A stretch of DNA of 46,261 nucleotides from the NCBI RefSeq assembly GCF_008119785.1, contig NZ_VSFA01000058.1, positions 1-46,261 of the forward strand. The letters are read 5' to 3'. The translations under genes were made by a program, and so were the position numbers. Source of the stretch: Micromonospora sp. MP36. GTDB taxonomy: Bacteria; Actinomycetota; Actinomycetes; Mycobacteriales; Micromonosporaceae. Shown here piece by piece: positions 7,471-16,144 of this stretch (the first letter of the stretch is position 1; each line of letters starts with the position of its first letter). The notes under the pieces were generated by a model. That model made no database searches. It was not told the DNA's origin and saw nothing but the letters and a program-made list of their open reading frames with translations.

Positions 7471-10173
7471 TCAGCGGCGCAGGGTGAGGATCAGGTCGGC
7501 GACCAGGGCCGTCCACCCGGTCTGGTGCCACGCCCCGAGCCCCGCGCCGTTGTCGCCGTGGAAGTACTCGGGGAAGGCGATCAGGTCCCGCCAGTCGGGG
7601 TGGGTCTGGAAGAGCTGGCAGGCGCCGTAGATCGGCCGCCGACCCCAGCCGTCCCGGGTGAACAGCGCGATCAGCCGGGCGGAGAGGTCGTCGGCGATCT
7701 CGTCCAGGGTCCGCTTCTGCCCGGAGCGCGTCGGGTACTCCACCTGCAGGTCGTCGCCGAAGAAGGCGGCGTAGTCGCGCAGTGCGCTGACCAGCAGGAA
7801 GTTGGTCGGCATCCAGATCGGGCCGCGCCAGTTGGAGTTGCCGCCGAACAGGCCGCTGGTCGACTCGGCCGGCTCGTAACCGACGCTGAACTCCTGCCCT
7901 CCGAGGGTGACGGTGAACGGCTTGTCCAGGTGGGCGCGGGACAGCGTCCGCAGGCCGAACTCGGAGAGGAACTCGTCCGGGTCGAGCATCCGGGCGAGCA
8001 GCCGGATCATCTGCTCGGGGCCGACCATGGACAGCAGCCGCTGCTGCCGCCCGTCGGGGCCGAGCCGGCGGGCGCCGACCACGTCGGCGAACTCCGGGCG
8101 GTTGGTGAGGAACCAGCGCAGCCGGGCGCCCAACTCGGGCAGGCGGTGCAGGGTACGCGCGGTGAGCCGGGTGACCGCCGCGAGCGGCAGCAACCCCACC
8201 ACCGAGCGGACCTTCAGCGGCACCTTCGTGCCGTCGGCCAGCCGCAGCACGTCGTAGAAGAAGGCGTCCTCGTCGTCCCAGAGCCCCTGCTGGTACGCCG
8301 CCGCGGCGATGTACGCGAAGTGCTCGAAGAACTTCGTCGCGGTGTCCACGTACGCCCGGTCGTGCTCGGCCAGCACGACGGCCATGTCGAGCAGGTTGAG
8401 CGCGTACATGGCCATCCAGCCAGTGCCGTCGGACTGCTCGAGGACCCCGGCCACCGGCAGCGCGGCCGACCGGTCGAACGGGCCCACGTTGTCCAACCCG
8501 AGGAAGCCGCCCTCGAAGACGTTGTTGCCGCCGGTGTCCTTGCGGTTGACCCACCAGGTGAAGTTGAGCAGCAGCTTGTGCATCACCCGGGCGAGGAACT
8601 CGTGGTCCCGGGAGCCGTCGATCTCGAAGACCTTCAACGCCGCCCAGGCGTGCACCGGCGGGTTCACGTCGCCGAACGCCCACTCGTACGCCGGGATCTG
8701 CCCGTTGGGGTGCAGGTACCACTCGCGCAGCAGGAGCAGCAGCTGATCCTTGGCGAAGCCCGGGTCGACCCGGGCGATGGTGACGCAGTGGAAGGCCAGG
8801 TCCCAGGCCGCGTACCAGGGGTACTCCCAGGGGTCGGGCATGGAGATCACGTCGAAGCTGTTCATGTGCCACCAGGCGCTGTTGCGCCCGTGCCGGCGGC
8901 CGGCCGGGGGCGGCGTGGAGCCCGGGTCGCCCTCCAGCCACCGCTGCACGTCGAAGTGGTAGAACTGCTTGCCCCACATCAGCCCCGCGATGGCCTGCCG
9001 GGCCACCAGGGCCTCGTCGGCGGTGGCCGCGGCGGGGATCACCCCGGCGAAGAAACGGTTGGCCTCGGCGCGCCGGGCCCACAGCACGCGGTCGAAGTCG
9101 TCCCCGAGATCCGCCGGGGCCGGCGACGCGCTCGCCGGCGGCGGGGCGGTCCGGGTCAGCCGCAGCCGGATCTGCCGCTGCCCACCGGCCGGCACGTCGA
9201 GCACGTAGTGCAGGGCGCCCTTGGTGCCCTCCCCGTCCGGGTTGACGGTGGCCGCGCCGGCCACCACGTGGTCGTTGATCCCGTCCTTCGGGTACGGCGA
9301 CCGCCCGGGCAGCCCCCAGAGCCGCTCGGCGTTGGTGTCGTTGTCGCACAGCAGCGGGACGGGTGTGCCGTCGCCCTCCAGCCGCAGCTGCCCGAGCACC
9401 CAGTGCTCCCCGACCAGCCGGGAGCCCTCGCCGACCAGCTTCGGCACCCGGTCGCCGCCGGGAAGCCCCCACGCCCAGGTGTTGCGGAACCACAGGGTGG
9501 GCAGCACGTGCAGGGTCTCGTCCCGGTCCCCCCGGTTGGCGACCGTGATCAGGATGCACAGGTCCGTCGGGGACGCCTTGGCGTAGTCGACGGTCACCGT
9601 CCAGTACCGGTCGTCGTCGAAGATCCCGGTGTCCACGAGCTCGTACTCGGTGTCGTCCCGGCCGCGCAGCGCGTTCACCGCGACCAGTTCGTCGTATGGG
9701 AAGGCGGCCTGCGGATAGTGGTAGCGCCAGCGCATCCAGGAGTGGGTCGGGGTGGAGTCCTCGTACCACCAGTACTCCTTGACGTCCTCCCCGTGGTTGC
9801 CGCCGTCGCCGCCCAGGCCGAACATCCGCTCCTTGAGGATCGGGTCCCGCCCGTTCCAGAGCGCCAGGGCGAAGCAGAACGTCTGCCGGTCGTCGCAGAC
9901 GCCCGCCATCCCGTCCTCGTTCCAGCGGTAGGCTCGGGAGCGCGCGTGATCGTGGGGAAAGTAGTCCCACGCCGTGCCGTGTTCGCTGTAGTCCTCCCGA
10001 ACCGTCCCCCACGCCCGCTCGGACAGATAGGGACCCCATGCGCGCCAGTCCTGCGCCCCGGCGTCGGCCTGGGCGAGCCGGTGCCGCTCGGGGTCGGGGG
10101 TCTCGGAGGTCGGGCCGTCAGTGATCACCTGCACATCTTCGACGCCGCCGGGGTACATCTCCACAGCGGCCAT
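7471..10173 (-). CDS. GH63 / MGH1-like glycoside hydrolase (glucosidase)
   Basis: About 900 residues, cytosolic (no signal peptide). The C-terminal (alpha/alpha)6 barrel has the block FGGNSNWRGPIWMPTNFLL and the terminal FPEYFHGDNGAGLGAWHQTGW that typify bacterial GH63 / mannosylglycerate-hydrolase-1-like proteins. PNGQIPAYEWAFGDVNPPVHAW and EGGFLGLDNVGPFDR are also conserved. Family members remove alpha-linked glucose or act on glucosylglycerate/mannosylglycerate, and the exact substrate cannot be told. The frame stays open upstream across the opposite gene, but that part is a shadow. ATG 10173 is used, and 10158 or a GTG near 10134 are possible. It is divergent from a debranching enzyme with only 42 nt between the starts, implying shared control. 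Confidence 0.85.
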   Translation of the reverse strand: MAAVEMYPGGVEDVQVITDGPTSETPDPERHRLAQADAGAQDWRAWGPYLSERAWGTVREDYSEHGTAWDYFPHDHARSRAYRWNEDGMAGVCDDRQTFCFALALWNGRDPILKERMFGLGGDGGNHGEDVKEYWWYEDSTPTHSWMRWRYHYPQAAFPYDELVAVNALRGRDDTEYELVDTGIFDDDRYWTVTVDYAKASPTDLCILITVANRGDRDETLHVLPTLWFRNTWAWGLPGGDRVPKLVGEGSRLVGEHWVLGQLRLEGDGTPVPLLCDNDTNAERLWGLPGRSPYPKDGINDHVVAGAATVNPDGEGTKGALHYVLDVPAGGQRQIRLRLTRTAPPPASASPAPADLGDDFDRVLWARRAEANRFFAGVIPAAATADEALVARQAIAGLMWGKQFYHFDVQRWLEGDPGSTPPPAGRRHGRNSAWWHMNSFDVISMPDPWEYPWYAAWDLAFHCVTIARVDPGFAKDQLLLLLREWYLHPNGQIPAYEWAFGDVNPPVHAWAALKVFEIDGSRDHEFLARVMHKLLLNFTWWVNRKDTGGNNVFEGGFLGLDNVGPFDRSAALPVAGVLEQSDGTGWMAMYALNLLDMAVVLAEHDRAYVDTATKFFEHFAYIAAAAYQQGLWDDEDAFFYDVLRLADGTKVPLKVRSVVGLLPLAAVTRLTARTLHRLPELGARLRWFLTNRPEFADVVGARRLGPDGRQQRLLSMVGPEQMIRLLARMLDPDEFLSEFGLRTLSRAHLDKPFTVTLGGQEFSVGYEPAESTSGLFGGNSNWRGPIWMPTNFLLVSALRDYAAFFGDDLQVEYPTRSGQKRTLDEIADDLSARLIALFTRDGWGRRPIYGACQLFQTHPDWRDLIAFPEYFHGDNGAGLGAWHQTGWTALVADLILTLRR

Positions 10174-10215
10174 TGTCGTCGTGGCGCGTAGCACCTCGCC
10201 GCCGGTGGAGGAAAG

Positions 10216-12156
10216 TTGATCGACATTCGTGTTGGCCCGCAAGTCTGCGGGGAGCTGTCCGCCTCCTCGACCCGGGAGTGGCTGGTCACCGACGGCCGGG
10301 GCGGCTACGCCATGGGCACGGTCAGCGGGCTGCGCACCCGCCGCTACCACGGGCTGCTGGTGGTGGCCGGGGAAACCCCCGCCACCCGGAAGGTGGGACT
10401 CGTCAGCCTGGACCCGGCGGTGACCCTGCCCTCCGGGCAGCGGGTCCGGTTCGGCACGCACGAGTGGTCCTCCGGGGTGCTCGACCCGCGCGGGCACGAG
10501 CTGCTGGAACGCTTCGACCTGGTCGACGGGGTGCCGCGCTGGCGGTGGCGGATCGGGGACGTGGTGATCGAGCGGGAGATCGCCATGGCGTACGGCCGGC
10601 CCTGCGTGGCGGTGGTGCACCGGCTGATCTCCGGCGGCCCCGTGCGGCTGGACCTGGCCGCGGCCTGCACCTGGCGGGACGCCCACGGAGAGCGCCGCGC
10701 CGACGGGCCGGCCCCGCGGCTGGAGCCGGTGGCCGGCGGGGCGGTGATCGAGGGCGCGTTCCGGCTGACCGGGCCGGACTGGGCGCCCGAAGGGCAGTGG
10801 TGGCTGGGCGTGCACCACCGGGAGGAGGCGGCGCGCGGCCTCAACCCGGACGAGGACCTCTGGCACGCGGGCGGCTTCTCCGGCGCGCTGGACACCCCCG
10901 GCGACACGGTCCCGGTGCTGGCCTGGGCAGACGACCTGGCCGATCACCCGCCGCCGGCGACCACGCTGGTCGAGGCGGCCCGGCGGCGTAACCGGGCGGT
11001 GGTGGCCGCGGCGAAACCGGACGACCCGGTGACGGCCACCCTGGCCCTGGCGGCCGACGCGTTCGTGATCCGCACCGGCACCGGGCCGGACGTGGTGGCC
11101 GGCTACCCCTGGTTCGGCGCCTGGTCCCGGGACACCATGACCGCCTACGAAGGGCTGTTCCTGACCACCAACCGGGCCGACGAGGGGCGGGACCTGCTGC
11201 GGGCGTACGCCGCGACGCTGTCGCAGGGGATGCTGGCGAACACCGCCGACACCGGGCGGGTGGAGTACAACACGGTCGACGCCACGCTGTGGTTCCTGCA
11301 TGCGGTGACCCGGCATGTCACCGTCACCGGCGACACCGACCTGGGCGACGAGCTGCTGCCCGCGCTGCATGCCGTCGTGGAGGCGCACCTGGCCGGCACC
11401 CGCTACGGCATCCGGGTCGACCCGGCGGACGGGCTGATCACCCAGGGCGGCACCCCGGGCACCGCGCTGACCTGGATGGACGCCCGGGTCTACGGAGTGC
11501 CCGTGACGCCGCGTACCGGCAAACCGGTGGAGGTCAACGCGCTCTGGGTCAACGGGCTGGCCGGGCTCGCCGAGCTGACCGAGCTGGTACGGCGGGACGC
11601 CAGCGCGCTGTGGGGCCTGCACACGAGGGCGTCGGCCGCGTTCCGGGCCCGGTTCCCGACACCGGTGGGCTGGCTGCACGACGTGGTGGACGCGCCCGCC
11701 CCGGCGTACCCCCTCGGCGAGGCGCCACACCACGACGACGACCTGCTCCGCCCCAACCAGCTACTCGCCTGGTCGCTGCCGTACGCCCCCCTCGAACCGG
11801 ACCCGGCGACGCTGCGCCGGGTCGCCGAGGCGCTGCTCACCCCGCTCGGCCCGCGCAGCCTCGCCCCCGACTCACCCAGCTACCTGGGCCGGCACCGGGG
11901 CGGGCCGGCGGAGCGGGACGCCGCCTACCACCAGGGGACCGTCTGGCCGTGGCTGATCGGACCGTTCGCCGACGCATACCGCCGGGCGGGGCTACCCACC
12001 GACGACCTGTTCACGGGCCTGGAGGGCCATCTGACGGAGTTCGGCCTCGGCTCGGTGAGCGAAACGGCCGACGCCGACCCGCCGCACGCCGCCACCGGCT
12101 GCCCGTTCCAGGCGTGGTCGGTCGCCGAGCTGCTGCGCGTGCGCCGGGCCCGCTGA
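10216..12156 (+). CDS. amylo-alpha-1,6-glucosidase (glycogen debranching enzyme)
   Basis: This 646-residue protein hydrolyses alpha-1,6 branches in glycogen-like polymers. The N-terminal domain has the signature TDGRGGYAMGTVSGLRTRRYHGLLVVA (split here as TDGRGGYAMGTVSG and RTRRYHGLLVVA). The C-terminal barrel has YPWFGAWSRDTMTAYEGL, GKPVEVNALWVNGL and YHQGTVWPWLIGPFADAY. Both domains are full length. The start is TTG at 10216, four bases after GGAGG. It faces away from the GH63-like gene and is followed after 146 nt by a GT4 glucosyltransferase, so the three form an alpha-glucan metabolic block. Confidence 0.93.
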   Translation: MIDIRVGPQVCGELSASSTREWLVTDGRGGYAMGTVSGLRTRRYHGLLVVAGETPATRKVGLVSLDPAVTLPSGQRVRFGTHEWSSGVLDPRGHELLERFDLVDGVPRWRWRIGDVVIEREIAMAYGRPCVAVVHRLISGGPVRLDLAAACTWRDAHGERRADGPAPRLEPVAGGAVIEGAFRLTGPDWAPEGQWWLGVHHREEAARGLNPDEDLWHAGGFSGALDTPGDTVPVLAWADDLADHPPPATTLVEAARRRNRAVVAAAKPDDPVTATLALAADAFVIRTGTGPDVVAGYPWFGAWSRDTMTAYEGLFLTTNRADEGRDLLRAYAATLSQGMLANTADTGRVEYNTVDATLWFLHAVTRHVTVTGDTDLGDELLPALHAVVEAHLAGTRYGIRVDPADGLITQGGTPGTALTWMDARVYGVPVTPRTGKPVEVNALWVNGLAGLAELTELVRRDASALWGLHTRASAAFRARFPTPVGWLHDVVDAPAPAYPLGEAPHHDDDLLRPNQLLAWSLPYAPLEPDPATLRRVAEALLTPLGPRSLAPDSPSYLGRHRGGPAERDAAYHQGTVWPWLIGPFADAYRRAGLPTDDLFTGLEGHLTEFGLGSVSETADADPPHAATGCPFQAWSVAELLRVRRAR

Positions 12157-12302
12157 CCACGCGTTACATCTCGGCAATCAGCGCGTCTCCGCTGGTTATC
12201 GACGGCTCGGCAGGATGAGCTGCGACCCCGGACGCGGACGACGGCCCCCGGTGCGGTGGGCGACCGTGCGCGATGCGGGAGACACAACTCAAAGGGGGCC
12301 GC

Positions 12303-13628
12303 ATGTCCGCTGACGCCGACGTGATCGACATCCAGCCCGCCCGGCACCTGCGGGTGCTGATGCTCTCCTGGGAGTACCCGCCCGTGCTGGTCGGTGGCCT
12401 CGGCCGCCACGTGCACGCCCTCTCCGTCGCCCTGGCCGCCGCCGGCCACGAGGTCACCGTCGTCACCCGCCACGCCGAAGGCGCACCCCTGGAGGAGTAC
12501 GCCGACGGCGTACGGATCCTGCGCGCCGCCGAGGACCCCGTCCGGTTCCCCCTCGCCACCAACTCCCTGCTGGCCTGGACCATGGCGTTCAACCACACCC
12601 TCACCCGGACCGCCCTGCGCGCCACCGAATCCGGCGGATACGACGTCATCCACGCCCACGACTGGCTCGTCGCACACACCGCGATGACCCTGGCCGAGCA
12701 CCTCGACCTACCCCTGGTCACCACCATCCACGCCACCGAGGCCGGCCGGCACCAGGGCTGGCTGCCCGAGGAGATGAACCGCACCATCCACGGCGTCGAG
12801 CACTGGCTGAGCAACGCCTCGACCCGGGTGATCGCCTGCTCCGGCTACATGCGCGACCAGGTGACCCGGCTGTTCGACGTGCCGGCCCGGTCGATCGACG
12901 TGGTGCCCAACGGGGTCGACGACCGCGCCTGGCGGGCCCGGCCCCGCGCGGTCGCCACCGCCCGGGCCCGCTTCGCCGGGGACGGCCCCCTGGTCGGGTA
13001 CGCGGGCCGGCTGGTCTACGAGAAGGGCGTGCAGCACCTGGTGCACGCGGTGCCGTACCTGCGGGACCGGCACCCTGGACTGCGCGTGGTGATCGCCGGC
13101 GACGGCCCGTACCGGGAGGAACTGGTCGACCAGACGCGGCGGCTGCACCTCGGCGAGACCGTCCGGTTCGCCGGCTTCCTGGATACCACCCAACTGCCGG
13201 CGGTGCTCGCCGCCACCGACGCGACCGTCGTGCCCAGCCTCTACGAGCCGTTCGGCATGGTGGCACTGGAGGCGGCCGCCGCCGGAGCGCCGCTCGCGGT
13301 GGCCCGCACCGGCGGGCTGGCCGAGATCGTCGAGCCCGGCGTCACCGGCGTGACCTTCCCGCACAGCGACCCGGACGCCCTGGCCGGCGCGGTCGACCGG
13401 CTCCTCGGCGACGAGGTCTTCGCCCGCCGGGTGGCCCACCGCGCCCGCACCATGGTCACCGAACGGTACGGCTGGGCCACCGTCGCCGCCCGAACCGCCG
13501 GCAGCTACGCCGCCGCCCGTCGAGAGCACGACGCGTTCCAGGCCCACCGGGCGGCCATGACGCTGGCGGACGGCCGACCCGCCATCACCATCCCGGACGG
13601 CAATCTGCTGGCCGAGGCCGCGAGCTGA
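12303..13628 (+). CDS. GT4 glycosyltransferase, Rv3032-like alpha-glucan glucosyltransferase
   Basis: A 441-residue GT-B glycosyltransferase. The N-terminal glycine-rich motif LSWEYPPVLVGGLGRHVHALS and TIHATEAGRHQGW closely follow the mycobacterial Rv3032 type, an alpha-1,4-glucosyltransferase for glycogen/methylglucose lipopolysaccharide. YAGRLVYEKGVQHLVHA and EPFGMVALEAAAAGAP are the donor nucleotide-sugar site with its E-x7-E. The ATG at 12303 follows AAAGGGGG at good spacing. An in-frame ATG at 12273 lacks such a site. Likely a cytosolic glucan chain elongation enzyme working with the debranching enzyme upstream. Specificity is inferred from similarity remembered, not from alignment. Confidence 0.85.
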   Translation: MSADADVIDIQPARHLRVLMLSWEYPPVLVGGLGRHVHALSVALAAAGHEVTVVTRHAEGAPLEEYADGVRILRAAEDPVRFPLATNSLLAWTMAFNHTLTRTALRATESGGYDVIHAHDWLVAHTAMTLAEHLDLPLVTTIHATEAGRHQGWLPEEMNRTIHGVEHWLSNASTRVIACSGYMRDQVTRLFDVPARSIDVVPNGVDDRAWRARPRAVATARARFAGDGPLVGYAGRLVYEKGVQHLVHAVPYLRDRHPGLRVVIAGDGPYREELVDQTRRLHLGETVRFAGFLDTTQLPAVLAATDATVVPSLYEPFGMVALEAAAAGAPLAVARTGGLAEIVEPGVTGVTFPHSDPDALAGAVDRLLGDEVFARRVAHRARTMVTERYGWATVAARTAGSYAAARREHDAFQAHRAAMTLADGRPAITIPDGNLLAEAAS

Positions 13629-13661
13629 CCCGCGTCGCATCGCCGACAGATCCGCCCGGCC

Positions 13662-13706
13662 CACCAGGACATACTTCCTGGTGATCCGGCCGGTCCGCCG
13701 GACCGG
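13662..13706 (+). terminator. tandem terminator hairpins after GT4 gene
   Basis: Two successive hairpins: an 8-bp stem (13662-13669 with 13676-13683) and a 7-bp stem (13690-13696 with 13700-13706). Confidence 0.6.
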
Positions 13707-13815
13707 TCCCGGCCCCCTCCCCTGTGGACCGTCCGGGTGATGCCCCTCCACCCGACAACTTGATTACAGTGGCGTAGTTTTGTCGATCAAGATCTCTGGG
13801 GAAGGGCGAGCCGAC

Positions 13816-14625
13816 ATGATGGGACCGTCCCACGCGTTGTCCGGCGCGGCGGTGTGGCTGACCGGCTCCTGGGCGCTGGACCAGTTCGCCGACTACCACC
13901 AGACACCGCTGGCGCTGGCGGTGGGCACGGCGGTCTGCGCGGGCGGGGCGCTGTTCCCCGACCTCGATCTGTCCGGCAAGGTGACCCGCAACCAGGGCGG
14001 CGCCACCGTAGCCCGCACCTTCGGCGTGGTCAGCCTCTTCCTCGCCGAGGTGATGGAGAAGATCTCGCTGGGCGTCTACTACGCCACGAAGCTCAGCAAG
14101 GATCCGAAGCGCAACAACGGGCACCGGACGTTGACCCACACCATCCCGTTCACCCTGCTGGTCGGCTGGGGCACCACCGCGCTCTGCGCCCACTACGGCA
14201 AATGGGCCGTGGTCAGCATCCTGTTCTTCATGATCGGGCTGGCGCTGCGCGGGCTCTTCGACGAGTGGGCCGAGCGGGCCGGCTGGGTGATCGTCACCCT
14301 CGCGTCGGCCGGGGCCGCCTGGTTCACCTTCGCCAACCTGCCCGGCGACCGGGGCTATCCGCTCATCGGCACGGCCGTCGGCGTGGGCTGCTTCGTGCAC
14401 ATCCTCGGCGACATGATCACCCGAGCCGGGGTGCCGATCCTCTGGCCGATCCCGATCAAGCGGCGGATGTGGACGATGATCGGCCTGCCCAACAGCATCG
14501 CACTGCGCACCGGGAGCAAGGCCGAGACCATCGTGCTGCGCGCGGCGATGACCGTCCTCGCGGTGCTCGCCGCGGTCGGGCTGGTCGCGCCGTCGGTGCT
14601 GCAACGGTTCAACATCGAGGTGTGA
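13816..14625 (+). CDS. YdjM-like metal-dependent membrane hydrolase (DUF457 type)
   Basis: A 269-residue integral membrane protein. The metal-ligand pattern of the YdjM/DUF457 group is visible: GPSHALSGAAVWL near the start, GALFPDLDLSGK, NNGHRTLTHTIPF and GCFVHILGDMITRAGVPILWPI, with several transmembrane helices between. The ATG at 13816 is chosen over a TTG at 13780 because GGGAAGGGCGAG lies just upstream. Family members are thought to be membrane-bound hydrolases, often linked to phospholipid or stress functions, but the substrate is unproven. Its stop overlaps the start of the next gene by 4 nt (GTGA), so the two are translationally coupled. Confidence 0.82.
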   Translation: MMGPSHALSGAAVWLTGSWALDQFADYHQTPLALAVGTAVCAGGALFPDLDLSGKVTRNQGGATVARTFGVVSLFLAEVMEKISLGVYYATKLSKDPKRNNGHRTLTHTIPFTLLVGWGTTALCAHYGKWAVVSILFFMIGLALRGLFDEWAERAGWVIVTLASAGAAWFTFANLPGDRGYPLIGTAVGVGCFVHILGDMITRAGVPILWPIPIKRRMWTMIGLPNSIALRTGSKAETIVLRAAMTVLAVLAAVGLVAPSVLQRFNIEV

Positions 14626-15569
14626 CCTCCACGGACGAGCCGGCCGCCACGCCGGCAGCAGCGGCCGGGCCGACGGACGACGCCCGACCGCCAGCCGAGG
14701 ACGCGGCGGTGCCCGGATTCTGGCAGCGGCTGGGGCTGCCGGGGCTCGCCGACGTGCACACCCACTTCCTGCCGCCCCGGCTGCTGCGCAAGGTGTGGGC
14801 GTACTTCGACGCGGCGGGCCCGCTGGTCGGCACCGAGTGGCCGATCCGCTACCGGTGGGACGACGCCGAGCGGGTGGCGCACCTGCGCCGGCTCGGCGTC
14901 CGGACGTTCACCGCGCTGGCGTACCCGCACCGGCCCGGGATGGCGGAATCGCTGAACCGGTGGACGCTGGACTTCGCCGCGCGTACCCCCGGTTGCCTTC
15001 CCTCGGCCACGTTCTTCCCGGAACCCGGGGCGGTCCGCTACGTCGCGGAGGCGCTGCACGCGGGCGCGCGGGTGTTCAAGGTGCACGTGCAGGTGGGCGC
15101 GTTCCTGCCCACCGACCCGGCCCTCGATGCCGTATGGGGGCTGCTGGCCGACGCCGGCGTGCCGGTGGTGGTGCACGCCGGGCACGCACCGGTCGGCACC
15201 GCGCACACCGGACCGGAGCCGTTCGCCGCGGTGCTCGCCCGGCACCCCCGGCTGGCCGCGGTCGTGGCGCACCTCGGCGCGCCCGACTACACCGCGTTCC
15301 TCGACCTGGCCGCCGCCTACGAGCGGGTCCGGCTGGACACCACCATGGTGTTCACCTCGTTCTTCGACCGGCTCGAACCGTTCCCGCCGGCGGAACTGCC
15401 CCGGCTGCGGGAGCTGGGGCTGGCCGGCAAGGTGCTGCTGGGCAGCGACTTCCCGAACATTCCGTACCCGTACGCGGAGCAGCTCGACGGGCTGGCCCGG
15501 CTGGACCTCGGCGACGACTGGCTGCGGGCGGTCTGCTGGGGCAACGCCGCCGCGCTGTTCGACCTTTGA
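14622..15569 (+). CDS. amidohydrolase family protein (metal-dependent)
   Basis: A 315-residue TIM-barrel hydrolase of the amidohydrolase-2 type. The metal ligands are apparent in order: HTH in LADVHTHFLPP, the histidine of VVVHAGHAP, AHLGAPDY and the terminal aspartate of VLLGSDFPNIPYPY. A variable Ala/Pro-rich leader of about 35 residues precedes the domain. The start is GTG at 14622, overlapping the stop of the YdjM-like gene. Members decarboxylate or hydrolyse ring amides and esters. The substrate is unknown, and the pairing with a membrane hydrolase is the only contextual clue. Confidence 0.85.
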   Translation: MTSTDEPAATPAAAAGPTDDARPPAEDAAVPGFWQRLGLPGLADVHTHFLPPRLLRKVWAYFDAAGPLVGTEWPIRYRWDDAERVAHLRRLGVRTFTALAYPHRPGMAESLNRWTLDFAARTPGCLPSATFFPEPGAVRYVAEALHAGARVFKVHVQVGAFLPTDPALDAVWGLLADAGVPVVVHAGHAPVGTAHTGPEPFAAVLARHPRLAAVVAHLGAPDYTAFLDLAAAYERVRLDTTMVFTSFFDRLEPFPPAELPRLRELGLAGKVLLGSDFPNIPYPYAEQLDGLARLDLGDDWLRAVCWGNAAALFDL

Positions 15570-15646
15570 GGCCCGACCGGGCTTGCGGTGGGGCGCCGCC
15601 ATCTGATCTCCCCCGTGGCGGCCATCTGCCACGGCATGATGGCCAA

Positions 15647-16129
15647 GTGAGTCGTGGCTTGTTGATCCGACCTGTCATGCCACCGGATCTTGACAGCGTC
15701 AGTCCGCTCGCGGGTTCTCGGGATCGAGCAGAGGTGCGGCTGAAGGCCGCCGAGCACGGCGAAGAGGGGATGCTGGTGGCTGTCCTGGCATCCAGGATCG
15801 TCGGCGCAGAAAGCATCCGGTGGTCCCAGGGCTGCGATCCTCCGAACCCCTGGCTGTACGGGCTTCAGGTTGCGGCGGAATTTCGAGGACAGGGCATCGG
15901 CCGTTCCTTGGTGAGGGCCGCCGAAGAGCTCGGCCGACGACACGGCGCGGACCACATGAGTCTGGATGTGGACGTCGACGATGCCAGAGCCATCGCTTTC
16001 TACGAGGCACTCGGCTACACCGTGGTACGCCACCATCAGCATCACTGGCGTTCCCTCGACCCGCGTACCGGGGCGGTGATCAACGAAGGCACGGCGCCGA
16101 CGTTGATCATGCGGCGTCTTCTGCGGTGA
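15647..16129 (+). CDS. GNAT family N-acetyltransferase
   Basis: A 160-residue acetyltransferase. The acetyl-CoA site is FRGQGIGRSLVRAAEELG, preceded by WLYGLQVAAE, and the C-terminal ARAIAFYEALGYTVVRHH completes the GNAT fold. The GTG at 15647 has a CATGAT -10-like box 6 nt upstream and no Shine-Dalgarno, consistent with a leaderless transcript. Base composition is visibly less GC-rich than its neighbours, suggesting recent acquisition. The acceptor cannot be predicted. It is convergent with the next gene, 15 nt apart. Confidence 0.85.
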   Translation: MSRGLLIRPVMPPDLDSVSPLAGSRDRAEVRLKAAEHGEEGMLVAVLASRIVGAESIRWSQGCDPPNPWLYGLQVAAEFRGQGIGRSLVRAAEELGRRHGADHMSLDVDVDDARAIAFYEALGYTVVRHHQHHWRSLDPRTGAVINEGTAPTLIMRRLLR

Positions 16130-16144
16130 CCGCCACGGCTGGGA

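Noticed and set aside
10174..11733. Minus-strand extension of the GH63-like gene
   Set aside because: It lies over the debranching enzyme gene, has shadow composition and no conserved sequence before the family-like start.
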